A stretch of 64,000 bases of DNA from Rhizobium sp. ACO-34A (GCA_002600635.1 CP021371.1:2855001-2919000), one strand, 5' to 3'. Counted from the first letter of the stretch, positions 11,050 to 19,771 are shown. Notes: generated from the sequence alone by a model not told the origin. Translations and numbers: made by a program.

Positions 11050-11352
11050 TCCTCAAGCACGGACTCCAGCAACCCGGCCGATAGCGCAGCAGGGCTCCTT
11101 CATCGGCATCGAGGACGCCAAACAGTTCTTCGGCGGCTTTGTCGACTTGCTGGAGCCGGGCGATTTTCAGGTCACGACAGCGTTCGGCGATGCGCAGCAC
11201 GCCGCGTCCTCCGGCACATTGCGGCACACCGTTCGCAAGACCGGCAAGGCCTTCGCCATCGACTGGGCTTTGATCTGCACCGTCAAAGACGGACACATCA
11301 CGCCTATCACTTCCATGAGGATAGCGAAGCGCTGGTTTATGCAATGCGCTGA
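11050..11352 (+). pseudogene. NTF2-like (SnoaL-type) protein remnant, truncated and frameshifted
   Basis: Frame +2 encodes [20 protein letters not shown] and KTGKAFAIDWALICTVKDGH, which match the second half of small NTF2-like proteins. At about 11300 the expected ending moves into frame +1, giving YHFHEDSEALVYAMR and a stop at 11350-11352. The first 40-50 residues of a normal NTF2-like domain are not recognisable in any frame. The gene is therefore broken at both ends. The remaining 10936-11440 sequence holds nothing else that I can see. Confidence 0.65.
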
Positions 11353-11440
11353 GGGCGGCGTCGGTTGTTTCGAGACGAGAGCCGCAGCGCGCAGAAAAAT
11401 TGCGATCCGAGGAGGCGTATCGCTTCGATGAAACTCCTCG

Positions 11441-12241
11441 TTACGCTGTCAGAAAGCGCAATGCTCTCTGAATCTCGAAGAAATCCTGCGACGTGAACAC
11501 GACCGTTCTGGAGCCATTGGTTTGAGCACCTGGGTACCACGAAGCCCGCCATGCGTCCGTCGGGTTCGAAAACTCGATGGCGATTTCGAAGGGGCCTTCC
11601 AATGGCGGAACAGATGCCGGCTGCATCGCGGACAATGCGGCGGCGACCCCTTCCCGGATGGCCGAACAGGCGCGGCTCGGCGCGATCGAGAGAGAGGCGC
11701 GTCCAAAGCCCTCGATTGTCGAGACCGTGCGCAAGCCCGGCGCCAGTTGACGTGCGTCCTCGCATATTTCGGCATCACCGGACAGGAAAACGGAAGGAAC
11801 GCCGTAGCGCGCGGCGCAGAGAGCGTTGAACGTGAACTCGGAAGCTACCTCGCCGTTCAAAAGAAGCCGCGATATGCGCAGGGTTGTCGTATGGGCCAGC
11901 GGATTGGCTTCCGACCCGGCCTTGGCGTGATAACCCGTATAGATGGCTGCGGCAAAGTCCGGGCCGAGGCCGAACATCATTCCGTCGGGGTGGCCAGACC
12001 ATCCCCGCATGATCCGCGCATAGTCCGGCAAACGATCCAGGATAAGGTTCCGGCCGCTGTCATGGGCATCCTTGATAACGACTTCGGTCGCGCCGGCTGC
12101 ACGGGCACCCTCGCAGGCGGCAACGACTTCGGCAGTCATCAGGCTTCGGAACTCTGCATAGTCGGCATGGGTTCGCTCCGCTTCGTCCCAATGGGCAATC
12201 CCGGCGGTCCCCTCGATGTCGGCAGACAGAAAGATCTTCAC
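11441..12241 (-). CDS. M55-family D-aminopeptidase (DppA-like)
   Basis: 266-residue zinc aminopeptidase. It begins VKIFLSADIEGTAG, placing Asp8 and Glu10 at the positions of the metal ligands of Bacillus subtilis DppA. His60 (DAHDSGRN), His105 (TGYHAK) and Glu135 (NGEVASEF) complete the expected set, with His117 as probable catalytic histidine. M55 enzymes remove N-terminal D-residues such as D-Ala from short peptides and form a decameric ring. The GTG at 12241 is chosen because AAGGAG lies 8-9 bases upstream and the start overlaps the stop of the P1 peptidase gene (GTGA). It is the last gene of a six-gene minus-strand operon and probably supplies D-amino acids to the class IV transaminase encoded first. 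Confidence 0.9.
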   Translation of the reverse strand: MKIFLSADIEGTAGIAHWDEAERTHADYAEFRSLMTAEVVAACEGARAAGATEVVIKDAHDSGRNLILDRLPDYARIMRGWSGHPDGMMFGLGPDFAAAIYTGYHAKAGSEANPLAHTTTLRISRLLLNGEVASEFTFNALCAARYGVPSVFLSGDAEICEDARQLAPGLRTVSTIEGFGRASLSIAPSRACSAIREGVAAALSAMQPASVPPLEGPFEIAIEFSNPTDAWRASWYPGAQTNGSRTVVFTSQDFFEIQRALRFLTA

Positions 12242-13275
12242 AATGCGTTCTCCTTGGCCCAGTCCGCCAGCGACGGATAATGCTTTCCTGTCCGGCCGGT
12301 CTCCCCGGGTGCGGCACACAGGGCATTCAGGACAGCCTCCTGCGTTGCTTCGACGGCAGCTCGGAACGGCAGATCGATCAGATTTTCGTCAATGCACGTC
12401 ATCGACTGAAAGGCTGGTGCATCGTGTGCGATCTGGTCCGCAGTGGTGAACCCTACAACGATGTCTCCGGAACCATGGCCCCAGAAGGCGCCAAGTCTTG
12501 CAAGTCCCGCTCCTGCGCGACGGGCGACACGTTGCAGCTGGCGATCGCCAAGGGGGAGATCCGTAGCCAGAACGACGATCACCGATCCCTTTTCCGAGCG
12601 GCTCACACTGCCCGGATCGGGACGACGCCCATCAGGCAGGACAAGATCTCCGGCCCTTCCGAAATTTGCCAGCACCAATGCACCAAGCGTGAAATCCCTG
12701 GCGGCAATATGCATGCGTCGCGAGGCACTGCCTATCCCGGCCTTGAAGCCAAAGGCCGTCATGCCCCGACCCGCTCCGACAGACCCTTGTTCAACGCGGC
12801 CGGAGGCGGCGTCGGCCAAGGCAGCAAACGCGTCCTCCGGCGACACCGCAAGCGCCTGAATATCGTTGATCGTACCGTCATTACATTCGCAAACCACGGG
12901 ATTGACCGTCGAAGTCTCGCGACCGATTGCGGGATTATCGGCAATGGCGCGGCGGATCAGGGCCTCGGTGCATGCAGCGACACCGAATGTGTTCGTAAGC
13001 AGGATCGGGGTTTCGATGGTTCCCAATTCCGCGATCTGCACAAGTCCCGCGGATTTGCCAAAGCCGTTGATCACCTCGACCGCAGCCCGAACCTTCTGGC
13101 GAAAGAGATCGCCTGCATGCGGGATGACGGCCGTTACCCCGGTCGCCAGCCCGCCATCCGAAAGTGTCCGATGCCCTACCCTCACACCGGGCACGTCCGT
13201 AATCGCGTTGTGTTCGCCCGGCGGGAGACTGTTCCTGCCTTCCGCCCACAAGCCCAGCTGGCGCGCTGTCGTCAT
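12238..13275 (-). CDS. P1-family aminopeptidase (DmpA / L-aminopeptidase D-esterase type)
   Basis: 345-residue N-terminal-nucleophile hydrolase. Family features are the N-terminal NAITDVPGVRVGH, the central VVCECNDGTIND and SVGAGRGMTAFGFKAGIG. A Gly230-Ser231 bond in SEKGSVIVVLATDLP is the expected autoproteolysis site that frees the catalytic serine. DmpA of Ochrobactrum hydrolyses peptides with N-terminal L-residues and D-Ala amides/esters; other relatives cut beta-peptides or nylon oligomers. A clear AAGGAAGG site precedes the ATG. Fourteen bases separate it from the ABC ATPase gene upstream, and it overlaps the M55 gene downstream. Two intracellular peptidases of complementary stereochemistry in one import operon point to D-containing peptides. 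Confidence 0.9.
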   Translation of the reverse strand: MTTARQLGLWAEGRNSLPPGEHNAITDVPGVRVGHRTLSDGGLATGVTAVIPHAGDLFRQKVRAAVEVINGFGKSAGLVQIAELGTIETPILLTNTFGVAACTEALIRRAIADNPAIGRETSTVNPVVCECNDGTINDIQALAVSPEDAFAALADAASGRVEQGSVGAGRGMTAFGFKAGIGSASRRMHIAARDFTLGALVLANFGRAGDLVLPDGRRPDPGSVSRSEKGSVIVVLATDLPLGDRQLQRVARRAGAGLARLGAFWGHGSGDIVVGFTTADQIAHDAPAFQSMTCIDENLIDLPFRAAVEATQEAVLNALCAAPGETGRTGKHYPSLADWAKENAL

Positions 13276-13289
13276 GTGACTTCCTTCCT

Positions 13290-14033
13290 TTATAGCCGCC
13301 CGGCCTTCTTCAGGCTGCGCAGGAAAGCCTGGGTACGCTCACCCTGCGGGTTTCCGAAAATTTCCGATGGCGGCCCCTGCTCATAGACCTTGCCGGACTG
13401 GAGAAAGCAGATCCGGTTGGCCACCTCGCGGGCAAAGCCCATCTCATGGGTGGCCAGAAGCATTGTCATGCCTCGTTCCGCAAGGTCGCGCACGATGTCC
13501 AGCACTTCCGACACCAGCTCCGGGTCGAGGGCGGATGTGATCTCGTCGAGAAGAAGGACCATCGGGTTCATCATCAGCGCCCTGACGATTGCGACCCGTT
13601 GTTGCTGTCCTCCCGATAAACGGTCCGGATAATCCCCTGACTTGTGCGCCAGGCCGATGCGGCTAAGAAAGGCCATCGCCTTTTCCTCGGCTTCGCGCCG
13701 CGGCATTCCCAGCACCTTCGTCGGAGCCAGTATGGTGTTCTCGAGTACCGTCATATGCGGAAACAGGTTGTACCCCTGAAATACGATCCCGATGTCGCGC
13801 CGCAGGCGATCGAGGTCGACGCCCGGTCCGGTGATCCGATCGCCATGGATGCGGATCTCGCCCGAAGAGATCTCCTCGAGGCGGTTCATGCAACGCAGGA
13901 GAGTGGATTTTCCACAGCCGGAAGGGCCGATCAGGCAGATCACCTCGTGCTCCTCGACACTGAGGGAGAGATCCGAGATGACCTCGAATGTCCCGTAGTG
14001 CTTGGTCACATGGTCGATTTCCAGAATTGCCAT
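13290..14033 (-). CDS. Polar-amino-acid ABC importer, ATP-binding protein
   Basis: 247-residue ATPase of the PAAT family (GlnQ/HisP type). Walker A is GPSGCGKST (about 36-44), followed by a Q-loop in IVFQGYNLFPHM. The signature is LSGGQQQR, Walker B is VLLLDEITSALDPE and the switch histidine is in ATHEMGFA. It energises uptake through the permease encoded 5 bases upstream. Its place in the operon suggests import of D-amino acids or small D-peptides, but sequence alone gives only the polar-amino-acid class. Confidence 0.93.
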   Translation of the reverse strand: MAILEIDHVTKHYGTFEVISDLSLSVEEHEVICLIGPSGCGKSTLLRCMNRLEEISSGEIRIHGDRITGPGVDLDRLRRDIGIVFQGYNLFPHMTVLENTILAPTKVLGMPRREAEEKAMAFLSRIGLAHKSGDYPDRLSGGQQQRVAIVRALMMNPMVLLLDEITSALDPELVSEVLDIVRDLAERGMTMLLATHEMGFAREVANRICFLQSGKVYEQGPPSEIFGNPQGERTQAFLRSLKKAGRL

Positions 14034-14038
14034 GAGTT

Positions 14039-15154
14039 TCAGCCCCCTGCCCGCATACGGCGGCGATCGCGGTCAATCAATCTGTCGACCAGTCGTGCCT
14101 GCGGGATTGTAATAACGATGAAGAGGATCGCGACGGTGGTGACCGCGGAGAGGTTGAAGTTGTTCGCTGCAATGATCTTCGACTGGTTGAACGCATCGAT
14201 CGTGCCGATGATCGCCACCAGCGCAGTGTCCTTCTGAAGGCTGATGCAATTGTTCATCAAAGGCGGAATGATGTTCCTGATCGCGAGGGGAACCACTACA
14301 TAGCGCATGGTCTTGGCGTGGCTGAGGCCCAGGGAGCGGGCGGCCGCGACCTGACTGTGATGTATGCCCTCGATACCCGCGCGATATACTTCCGACGTAT
14401 AGGCGCCATAGGTCAGGGTCAGGGCTATGATGGCGTAGGATGTCGAGGAAAGGTCCGAGAGTATCGGCAGATCCGTCAGCGGCAGGCCGAAGCCGATCAG
14501 ATAGATCGTGATGATTGCCGGCAGACCTCGGAACAGATCGCCATAGGCGATTGCCAGAAAGCGAAGCGGACGACCTGCCTCGCCAGGCAGTGTGCGGGCG
14601 ATGGCCACCAACAGGGACCAGATCAGGATCAGGACCGCCGAGACGGCGAATATGGTGACATTCGTGCCGAAGGCCCAGATCACTTTGCCGGCAGAACTCT
14701 GAATGAGTGCGAGATCGAAGAAAGTACGGCTAACGGCGGCGTCGTTGACCGCCATGAACCAGGCCATCGCTGTGACAATCAACAGAGCGCCTGTCCAGGA
14801 GAGTGCTCTCCACGATCCAAGAGAGGCTTCAGCACCCAATGCACGCGCAGCATGAAGGTCGGCGCTGCGCGAGGCCATGATGGACCGCGCGAAAGCCCGG
14901 CCTGCCGTCAGCAGCACCAGCGCTGAGGCAATCGCCACGACGACACCCGGGATCGCGGCAGTGATCCGGGATACGCCCTGCGTCACCGCGTAGCTGCCCA
15001 GATGCTGTGCCGAGACGGCGACAATGACGAAGGTAGCGGCGGCGGCAAGGAACGTTAGCCCGGAGCGGGTGCGATAGGTCCGTGCAGCGCTCCGGGCACG
15101 CTGTGTCGCGTGCCCGGCTTCGCTTTTCGTCTCGGAGACGAGAGTTTCGTTCAT
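14039..15154 (-). CDS. Polar-amino-acid ABC importer, permease
   Basis: 371-residue inner-membrane protein. The C-terminal two thirds is the HisM/GlnP-type domain with the EAA loop EGIHHSQVAAARSLGLSHA that contacts the ATPase. The N-terminal third adds two or three extra helices not found in the shortest members. I place the start at 15154 (MNETLVSE), four bases after the binding-protein stop; the codon at 15181 would overlap the preceding gene. No second permease gene is present, so the channel is likely a homodimer. Confidence 0.9.
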   Translation of the reverse strand: MNETLVSETKSEAGHATQRARSAARTYRTRSGLTFLAAAATFVIVAVSAQHLGSYAVTQGVSRITAAIPGVVVAIASALVLLTAGRAFARSIMASRSADLHAARALGAEASLGSWRALSWTGALLIVTAMAWFMAVNDAAVSRTFFDLALIQSSAGKVIWAFGTNVTIFAVSAVLILIWSLLVAIARTLPGEAGRPLRFLAIAYGDLFRGLPAIITIYLIGFGLPLTDLPILSDLSSTSYAIIALTLTYGAYTSEVYRAGIEGIHHSQVAAARSLGLSHAKTMRYVVVPLAIRNIIPPLMNNCISLQKDTALVAIIGTIDAFNQSKIIAANNFNLSAVTTVAILFIVITIPQARLVDRLIDRDRRRMRAGG

Positions 15155-15158
15155 CGGA

Positions 15159-16004
15159 TCAGTTTTTCCAGACCGGAACACCTTCAGGCGTAAGGCCGCC
15201 CCAGGCGGGAGCGAGATATTCGGTTTCGAGGGCCTTCAACGTTCCGTCGGCATCCATATCAGCGATGATCTTGTCGATGACAGGCTTTTCTACAGATCCC
15301 TTCGGATAGATACCTGCCGTATCCCGTCCGCTCGGATATTGGCCGACGACCTTGAGTTTTCCACCGGAATTGGAGACCTGGCCCAGCACGACGGAGAGGT
15401 CCGTCATGACGACATCGACGTTGCCGGCCGCAAGTGCGGTGAACATGGCGCCCGTATCGTCGAACACCGACAGCTTCGTCTCAGGCAAGGTGTCCTGAGC
15501 CCATTGCACCATGATCGTGCCGGCCTGGGTGCCGAGCTTTGCGGTCTTCACGCCTGCCTCATCGACAGCGGCATCACTGCGGGTCGCAAGACCGAAGGCT
15601 CCGTGAGCATAGGGGGTCGAGAAGTCGACGACCTTCTTGCGCGGTTCAGTGACCGAGATGAGCGCAAGCGCGATGTCGAAATCCTTGTTCTGTCCTGCAA
15701 CGATGGAATCGAAGGAAGCGTTTTTCAGCACGACCTTGTCGATGCCCAGACGGTAGGCAATATTCACCGCCATGCAGAATTCCCGGCCGCTGGTGATGCT
15801 CTCCGGCGTGTCACCGTTGAATTCGCCGACGGCGGGCAGATTGATGATGACGGTGAACTGGCCGGGAACTGCGGTCTCGGTCTTTTCCGTCCCCTGCTTG
15901 CCGAAAAGCTTGCAGTCGCCATAGCCCTCGCTTGCGAGAGCAGGTGCCCCGAATGCCGTCAGTGCCCCGAGCGCGATGCCCATGAATTTGAATTTGTGTT
16001 TCAT
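15159..16004 (-). CDS. Polar-amino-acid ABC importer, periplasmic binding protein (SBP_bac_3)
   Basis: 281-residue secreted protein. The signal peptide is FKFMGIALGALTAFGAPALA, with cleavage expected just after ALA-S. The body has the family-3 features FDIALALISVTEPRKKVVDF and TQAGTIMVQWAQD. A GAGGAAG ribosome site precedes the ATG. Position 2 in the operon, after the transaminase gene, is unusual for a binding protein and ties the enzyme tightly to uptake. The ligand is inferred to be a D-amino acid or related peptide. Confidence 0.9.
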   Translation of the reverse strand: MKHKFKFMGIALGALTAFGAPALASEGYGDCKLFGKQGTEKTETAVPGQFTVIINLPAVGEFNGDTPESITSGREFCMAVNIAYRLGIDKVVLKNASFDSIVAGQNKDFDIALALISVTEPRKKVVDFSTPYAHGAFGLATRSDAAVDEAGVKTAKLGTQAGTIMVQWAQDTLPETKLSVFDDTGAMFTALAAGNVDVVMTDLSVVLGQVSNSGGKLKVVGQYPSGRDTAGIYPKGSVEKPVIDKIIADMDADGTLKALETEYLAPAWGGLTPEGVPVWKN

Positions 16005-16047
16005 GCGTTCTTCCTCTGTTGGTTTTCTCGTTGTTGTTCTGTGAAGT

Positions 16048-16911
16048 TTAGTGGGATGTTGCTTTGGTCACTCCTGCTGCTTCGAGATAATAGGATTGCA
16101 ACAGGCGCGTCAGCGGCCCCGGTTTTCCGTCACCGATCACCACGTCTCCTATCCGTATGACCGGAGTGACCAGGCTGGATGCGGATGTCTGGAAGGCTTC
16201 GGCCGCGCTTTCGGCTTCGGCTTGCGTGAAACTGCGCTCTTCGAAAGTCAGTCCATGGCGATCGCACAACCTCAAAAGGGCTTGCCGTGTGCACCCCGGC
16301 AGGATTATCCGGGAATTGCCGCGCGTCAGGATCCGGTTGTCTTCGGTGACGATGTAGGCGGTGGAAGAGGCCCCCTCGGTGATGTGACCCTCCTGCGTCA
16401 GCCAGACATCGCCGAATCCCGCGGCGCGGGCATCTCGCTTTGCCAGCACCTGCCCGAGAAGCATGACCGTCTTGATGTCGCGACGTGCCCAGCGGGGATC
16501 CGGAACGAGAGCCACGGCGATCCCTTCTTCTTGCGCTTTCGTGCCGAGAAGCCGCTTTGCCTGAGTAAAGCCGACGAGTGTCGTTTGCAGTCCGTCGGGA
16601 TAGAGAAAGTCGCGATCAGCTTCGCCACGCGTGGCCTGAAGGTAGACGGTGCCTTCGGTCAGGCCGTTCTTCGTGATCAGGTCTTGCTGCAGAAGCTCGA
16701 TTTGCTCGAGAGAAGCCGGCATGGGGATTGCGAGTTCAGCCAGCGATCTTTTGAAACGCGCGAGATGCAGGTCGTTATCGATCAGCCTGCCGCCAATGAC
16801 CGCCGTCACTTCGTATACGCCATCCCCGAAAAGAAATCCGCGATCGAACAGGCTGATATGAGCCTGATCCTCCTGCACGAACTGACCTGCGCAATAAACA
16901 ATCCTGCTCAA
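16048..16911 (-). CDS. dat: Class IV aminotransferase, probable D-amino-acid transaminase
   Basis: 287-residue PLP enzyme of fold type IV. The pyridoxal lysine is Lys147 in RRDIKTVMLLGQ, with Tyr33 in GDGVYEV and the phosphate/N1 glutamate in HITEGASSTAYI. D-amino-acid transaminases move the amino group from D-Ala, D-Glu and others to 2-oxoglutarate. The substrate carboxylate site of the Bacillus enzyme (Arg98, His100) aligns with Arg100-Asp-Phe102 here, so the histidine is replaced. It is the first gene of the operon, with the divergent LysR gene 178 bases away. A branched-chain or aminodeoxychorismate activity is the alternative; the D-peptidase neighbours favour Dat. Confidence 0.82.
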   Translation of the reverse strand: MSRIVYCAGQFVQEDQAHISLFDRGFLFGDGVYEVTAVIGGRLIDNDLHLARFKRSLAELAIPMPASLEQIELLQQDLITKNGLTEGTVYLQATRGEADRDFLYPDGLQTTLVGFTQAKRLLGTKAQEEGIAVALVPDPRWARRDIKTVMLLGQVLAKRDARAAGFGDVWLTQEGHITEGASSTAYIVTEDNRILTRGNSRIILPGCTRQALLRLCDRHGLTFEERSFTQAEAESAAEAFQTSASSLVTPVIRIGDVVIGDGKPGPLTRLLQSYYLEAAGVTKATSH

Positions 16912-16999
16912 TTCCCGACTCCGGTCCTACAACTCTTTGGCTGGCGGCGACTTTGGAGCGCGATGGCAGGCTTGGCCAATTCGGTTTAAACAGAAAATC

Positions 17000-17014
17000 A
17001 TGCAAAAAATGCAT
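17000..17014. promoter_or_regulatory. LysR-type binding site between dat and the lysR gene
   Basis: ATGCA AAAAA TGCAT is a perfect 5-bp inverted repeat. It contains the T-N11-A pattern (17001-17013) bound by LysR regulators and lies in the 178-bp divergent promoter region, 76 bases before the LysR start. Confidence 0.6.
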
Positions 17015-17089
17015 AACGATGCTAAATCAAAAAGTTATGGAATGTTGCCGGCGTTGAAAACTGTGCTTCGCGGCCTGGAGTGATATGAA

Positions 17090-18055
17090 ATGGAATTGAA
17101 ATGGTTGGAGGATTTCGTGACGCTTGCGGATACTTCCAGTTTCTCGCGATCGGCGGAGTTGCGAAACGTCACACAGCCGGCATTCAGCCGGCGAATCAAG
17201 CAGTTGGAAGTCTGGCTCGGGACGCCGCTGATCAATCGCGGAACGATGCCGGCGGAGCTGACACCTGCTGGTCGCAATTTCCTGCCGCTGGCGCGCGACA
17301 CTATTCGGGCCCTCTACGCGGCGCAGGAAGCCTTGCGGCCAACTTCCGACGCAGGCATGGCACGGTTTGCCGCGCTTCACACGCTGACCGTGACGTTTGT
17401 GCCGGGATGGTTGCAACTCCTGGAACAGGAGATGCCCGATATCCGCATCAGTCTCATTCCCGATCGGGGTGGAATAGAGGCAAACCTTGCGACTCTGGTC
17501 GATGGCGAAGCGGATTTTTTCCTGACCTACGCGCATCCGCGCGTGCCGTTTCATCTGGATCGGGAACGCTTCGACTATCTGTCCGTGGGTAGTGACCGCC
17601 TCGTTCCCGTTGTTGCTCCCCGGGTCAGGCTGCAGCGCGACCGTTGGGCGCCGGGCGCGGGTCTCCTTGACCGCGCCGTGAACGAGAGGTTTCTCGTGCC
17701 CTATCTCAGCTATGGCTTCAGTTCGTTCTTTGGTGTTGCACTTGGTCGTCTCTTTGCAGAGCGTCCGCAATTTCTCCGACGGCAGGTTCACGAAAACGCG
17801 ATCAGCGCAGGCTTGAAGACAGTTGCGCTGACGGGAGCCGGTTTATGCTGGCTGCCGCAGAGTCTCATTCAGGCGGAGCTGGATGCAGGTCTTCTTGTCA
17901 ACGCATCATGTGCGACAGACTGGACGATGGATCTGGAGATACGCCTCTACCGTCATCTGGGGAGCCAGAGCAAACTCGTGAAGAACTTCTGGAGGAGCGC
18001 CGAAGCGCTCTTGAACACCCAGCTACCCTTGCCAGCAGGACCTAAAGGCATCTGA
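17090..18055 (+). CDS. LysR-family transcriptional regulator
   Basis: 321-residue regulator. The N-terminal winged helix starts MELKWLEDFVTLADTSSFSR and has the recognition helix NVTQPAFSRRIKQLE, followed by a linker helix and a periplasmic-binding-protein-like effector domain (about 90-300). The N terminus resembles the HypT/YjiE branch as well as amino-acid regulators. It is transcribed divergently from the dat operon across a 178-bp gap containing a T-N11-A palindrome, the usual arrangement for a LysR activator and its target. The effector is probably an amino acid handled by the operon. Confidence 0.9.
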   Translation: MELKWLEDFVTLADTSSFSRSAELRNVTQPAFSRRIKQLEVWLGTPLINRGTMPAELTPAGRNFLPLARDTIRALYAAQEALRPTSDAGMARFAALHTLTVTFVPGWLQLLEQEMPDIRISLIPDRGGIEANLATLVDGEADFFLTYAHPRVPFHLDRERFDYLSVGSDRLVPVVAPRVRLQRDRWAPGAGLLDRAVNERFLVPYLSYGFSSFFGVALGRLFAERPQFLRRQVHENAISAGLKTVALTGAGLCWLPQSLIQAELDAGLLVNASCATDWTMDLEIRLYRHLGSQSKLVKNFWRSAEALLNTQLPLPAGPKGI

Positions 18056-18196
18056 AGCGCCCCATTTGGGGGCAACACAGCCGTTTCCTGCGACATGAAC
18101 GATGTCGTACGGCGCGAAACAGAAACAATTGCGCCATCAGGCCAATTTGATCATACGGTCCGGTCGGAATGGGCACCGGCCCGTCATCCTATCGAT

Positions 18197-18231
18197 GGAA
18201 AAGCGTTGCCTTGCCGCGTGCAAGGCAACGC
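18197..18231 (-). terminator. Terminator of the hydroxycinnamate left operon
   Basis: A perfect 12-bp stem (18203-18214 with 18220-18231) and 5-base loop, followed on the minus strand by TTTTCC. It sits six bases beyond the CoA-ligase stop and between convergent genes, so it may also serve the LysR gene. Confidence 0.8.
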
Positions 18232-18237
18232 CTGGCA

Positions 18238-19737
18238 TCACAGCTCCGCTAGCGCCTCCCGGCGCAATACCTGTTTCATCACTTTCCCGGAACCGGTCCG
18301 GGGCAAGCTGGTAACGAAGCGGAATTCCTTCGGTACCTTGTAGCGGGCGATCAGCGACTGGCAGTGCCTTGCGAGTTCGTCATGGTCCGGCTGTCGATCC
18401 GGGGCCATGACCACATAGGCCCGGCCGACCTCTCCCCAGCGTTCGTCGGGAATGCCGATGACGGCCACCTCGCGGATGCCCGGGTGTTCCGCAAGTGCGG
18501 CCTCTATCTCGACCGGATAGACATTCTCGCCGCCCGAGATGAACATGTCCTTGCGGCGGTCGACGATCGAGATGAAGCCGTCCTCATCGCGGCGTCCGAC
18601 ATCGCCGGTACGGATCCAGCCATCCACCGTGAAGCTGCGTCCCCGCTCTTCCGGCCGGTTCCAGTAACCGGTGACGACGTTCAGGCCAAAGACAAGGATC
18701 TCCCCCGGAGAGCCATCGGGCACCTCGCGGTCGTCTTCGTCCACCAGCCGGATGGCCGTCAGCGGCCCGGCGAGGCCAACAGCGCCCGCCTTGCTGCGCA
18801 GGAGATCTCGCGACAGGGGCATGCCGAGCGTGGTTCCGGTTTCGGTCATGCCGTAGCCGTCGACCATGCGAACGCCGTGATCGAGCCACCAGCGGATATG
18901 GGCCGGCGGGTTCGGTGCGCCGCCGGTGAAGAGCGCCTTGAGCTTCGTCCAGTTTTCAGGAGCGAAGTTCGATGCATGGCGCAGGGCCTCCGCCATCTGG
19001 GGCACGCAGAAATAGTGCGTGATGCCGAAATCGGGATTGCCCAGTCGCTCGTTGGTCTGTTCGGGGTCGAAGCCCGGCGAAACGATGAAAGTGCCGCCGC
19101 GCAGCATCGGCGGCCAGATCTGCGTGACGATGCCGATGACATGAAACATCGGGCTGTCGCAAAGGAAGACACAACCAGTATCGACCTCGCCAAGGATGTT
19201 GAAGTTCACCGCGGTCGCCAGCAGAAACTGCGAGGTGAGCAGCGCACCTTTCGGCACGCCTGACGTGCCCGACGTGTAGAGAATGATGCAGGTGTCATGG
19301 CCGGAATGCGGCGTGCATCGCGGCCCCGGTTCGGCAACCGCGACAGTGGAAGCAAAATCGCGAAAACTCTTCGATCGGCAACCGGGCGGCAGCTCTGGAA
19401 TGTCCTCGTCGGTGTAGAGGATCGACGGGGTGCAGTCCTTCAGCAACAGGCCGAGTTCCTGCTGCGACAGTCGCCAGTTGAGCGGCACGAAGATCGCGCC
19501 CAGCCGCATCAGGGCCTGCTGCAGGATGACCTGATGCACGTTGTTGCGGGCAAGGATGGCCACCCGGTCGCCCTTCGCGATGCCTTCGGCGCGCAGCACC
19601 GCCACGGCGCGCTGAATGTCGGTATCGAGTTCCCTGTAGCTCCAGCTTCTGTTGCCGGTGAGGTCGACGCAGGCCGCCGCCTCCGGCCGGAGGCGCGCAT
19701 GAAGCGCCACCGGGTCAGGTGAAATGAAGTCCAGCAT
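18238..19737 (-). CDS. Acyl-CoA synthetase, probable hydroxycinnamate (feruloyl/p-coumaroyl) CoA ligase
   Basis: 499-residue adenylate-forming enzyme. The P-loop is YTSGTSGVPKG, with the A5 motif DGYGMTETGTTLG, A7 GWIRTGDVG, A8 VDRRKDMFISGGENVYP and C-terminal lysine PRTGSGKVMK. It forms an acyl-AMP and then the CoA thioester. The start at 19737 (MLDFISPDPVALHAR) has an excellent AGGAGG site. The frame is open to 19923, but those extra residues are arginine/serine-rich and unlike the family. It is the third gene of the operon after the aldehyde dehydrogenase and the hydratase-lyase, 34 bases from the latter, which sets the substrate as a hydroxycinnamic acid. The ligase family alone would not specify it. 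Confidence 0.88.
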   Translation of the reverse strand: MLDFISPDPVALHARLRPEAAACVDLTGNRSWSYRELDTDIQRAVAVLRAEGIAKGDRVAILARNNVHQVILQQALMRLGAIFVPLNWRLSQQELGLLLKDCTPSILYTDEDIPELPPGCRSKSFRDFASTVAVAEPGPRCTPHSGHDTCIILYTSGTSGVPKGALLTSQFLLATAVNFNILGEVDTGCVFLCDSPMFHVIGIVTQIWPPMLRGGTFIVSPGFDPEQTNERLGNPDFGITHYFCVPQMAEALRHASNFAPENWTKLKALFTGGAPNPPAHIRWWLDHGVRMVDGYGMTETGTTLGMPLSRDLLRSKAGAVGLAGPLTAIRLVDEDDREVPDGSPGEILVFGLNVVTGYWNRPEERGRSFTVDGWIRTGDVGRRDEDGFISIVDRRKDMFISGGENVYPVEIEAALAEHPGIREVAVIGIPDERWGEVGRAYVVMAPDRQPDHDELARHCQSLIARYKVPKEFRFVTSLPRTGSGKVMKQVLRREALAEL

Positions 19738-19771
19738 TCTTTCCTCCTCCCTTTCTCCTCCTCCCCGGAGA

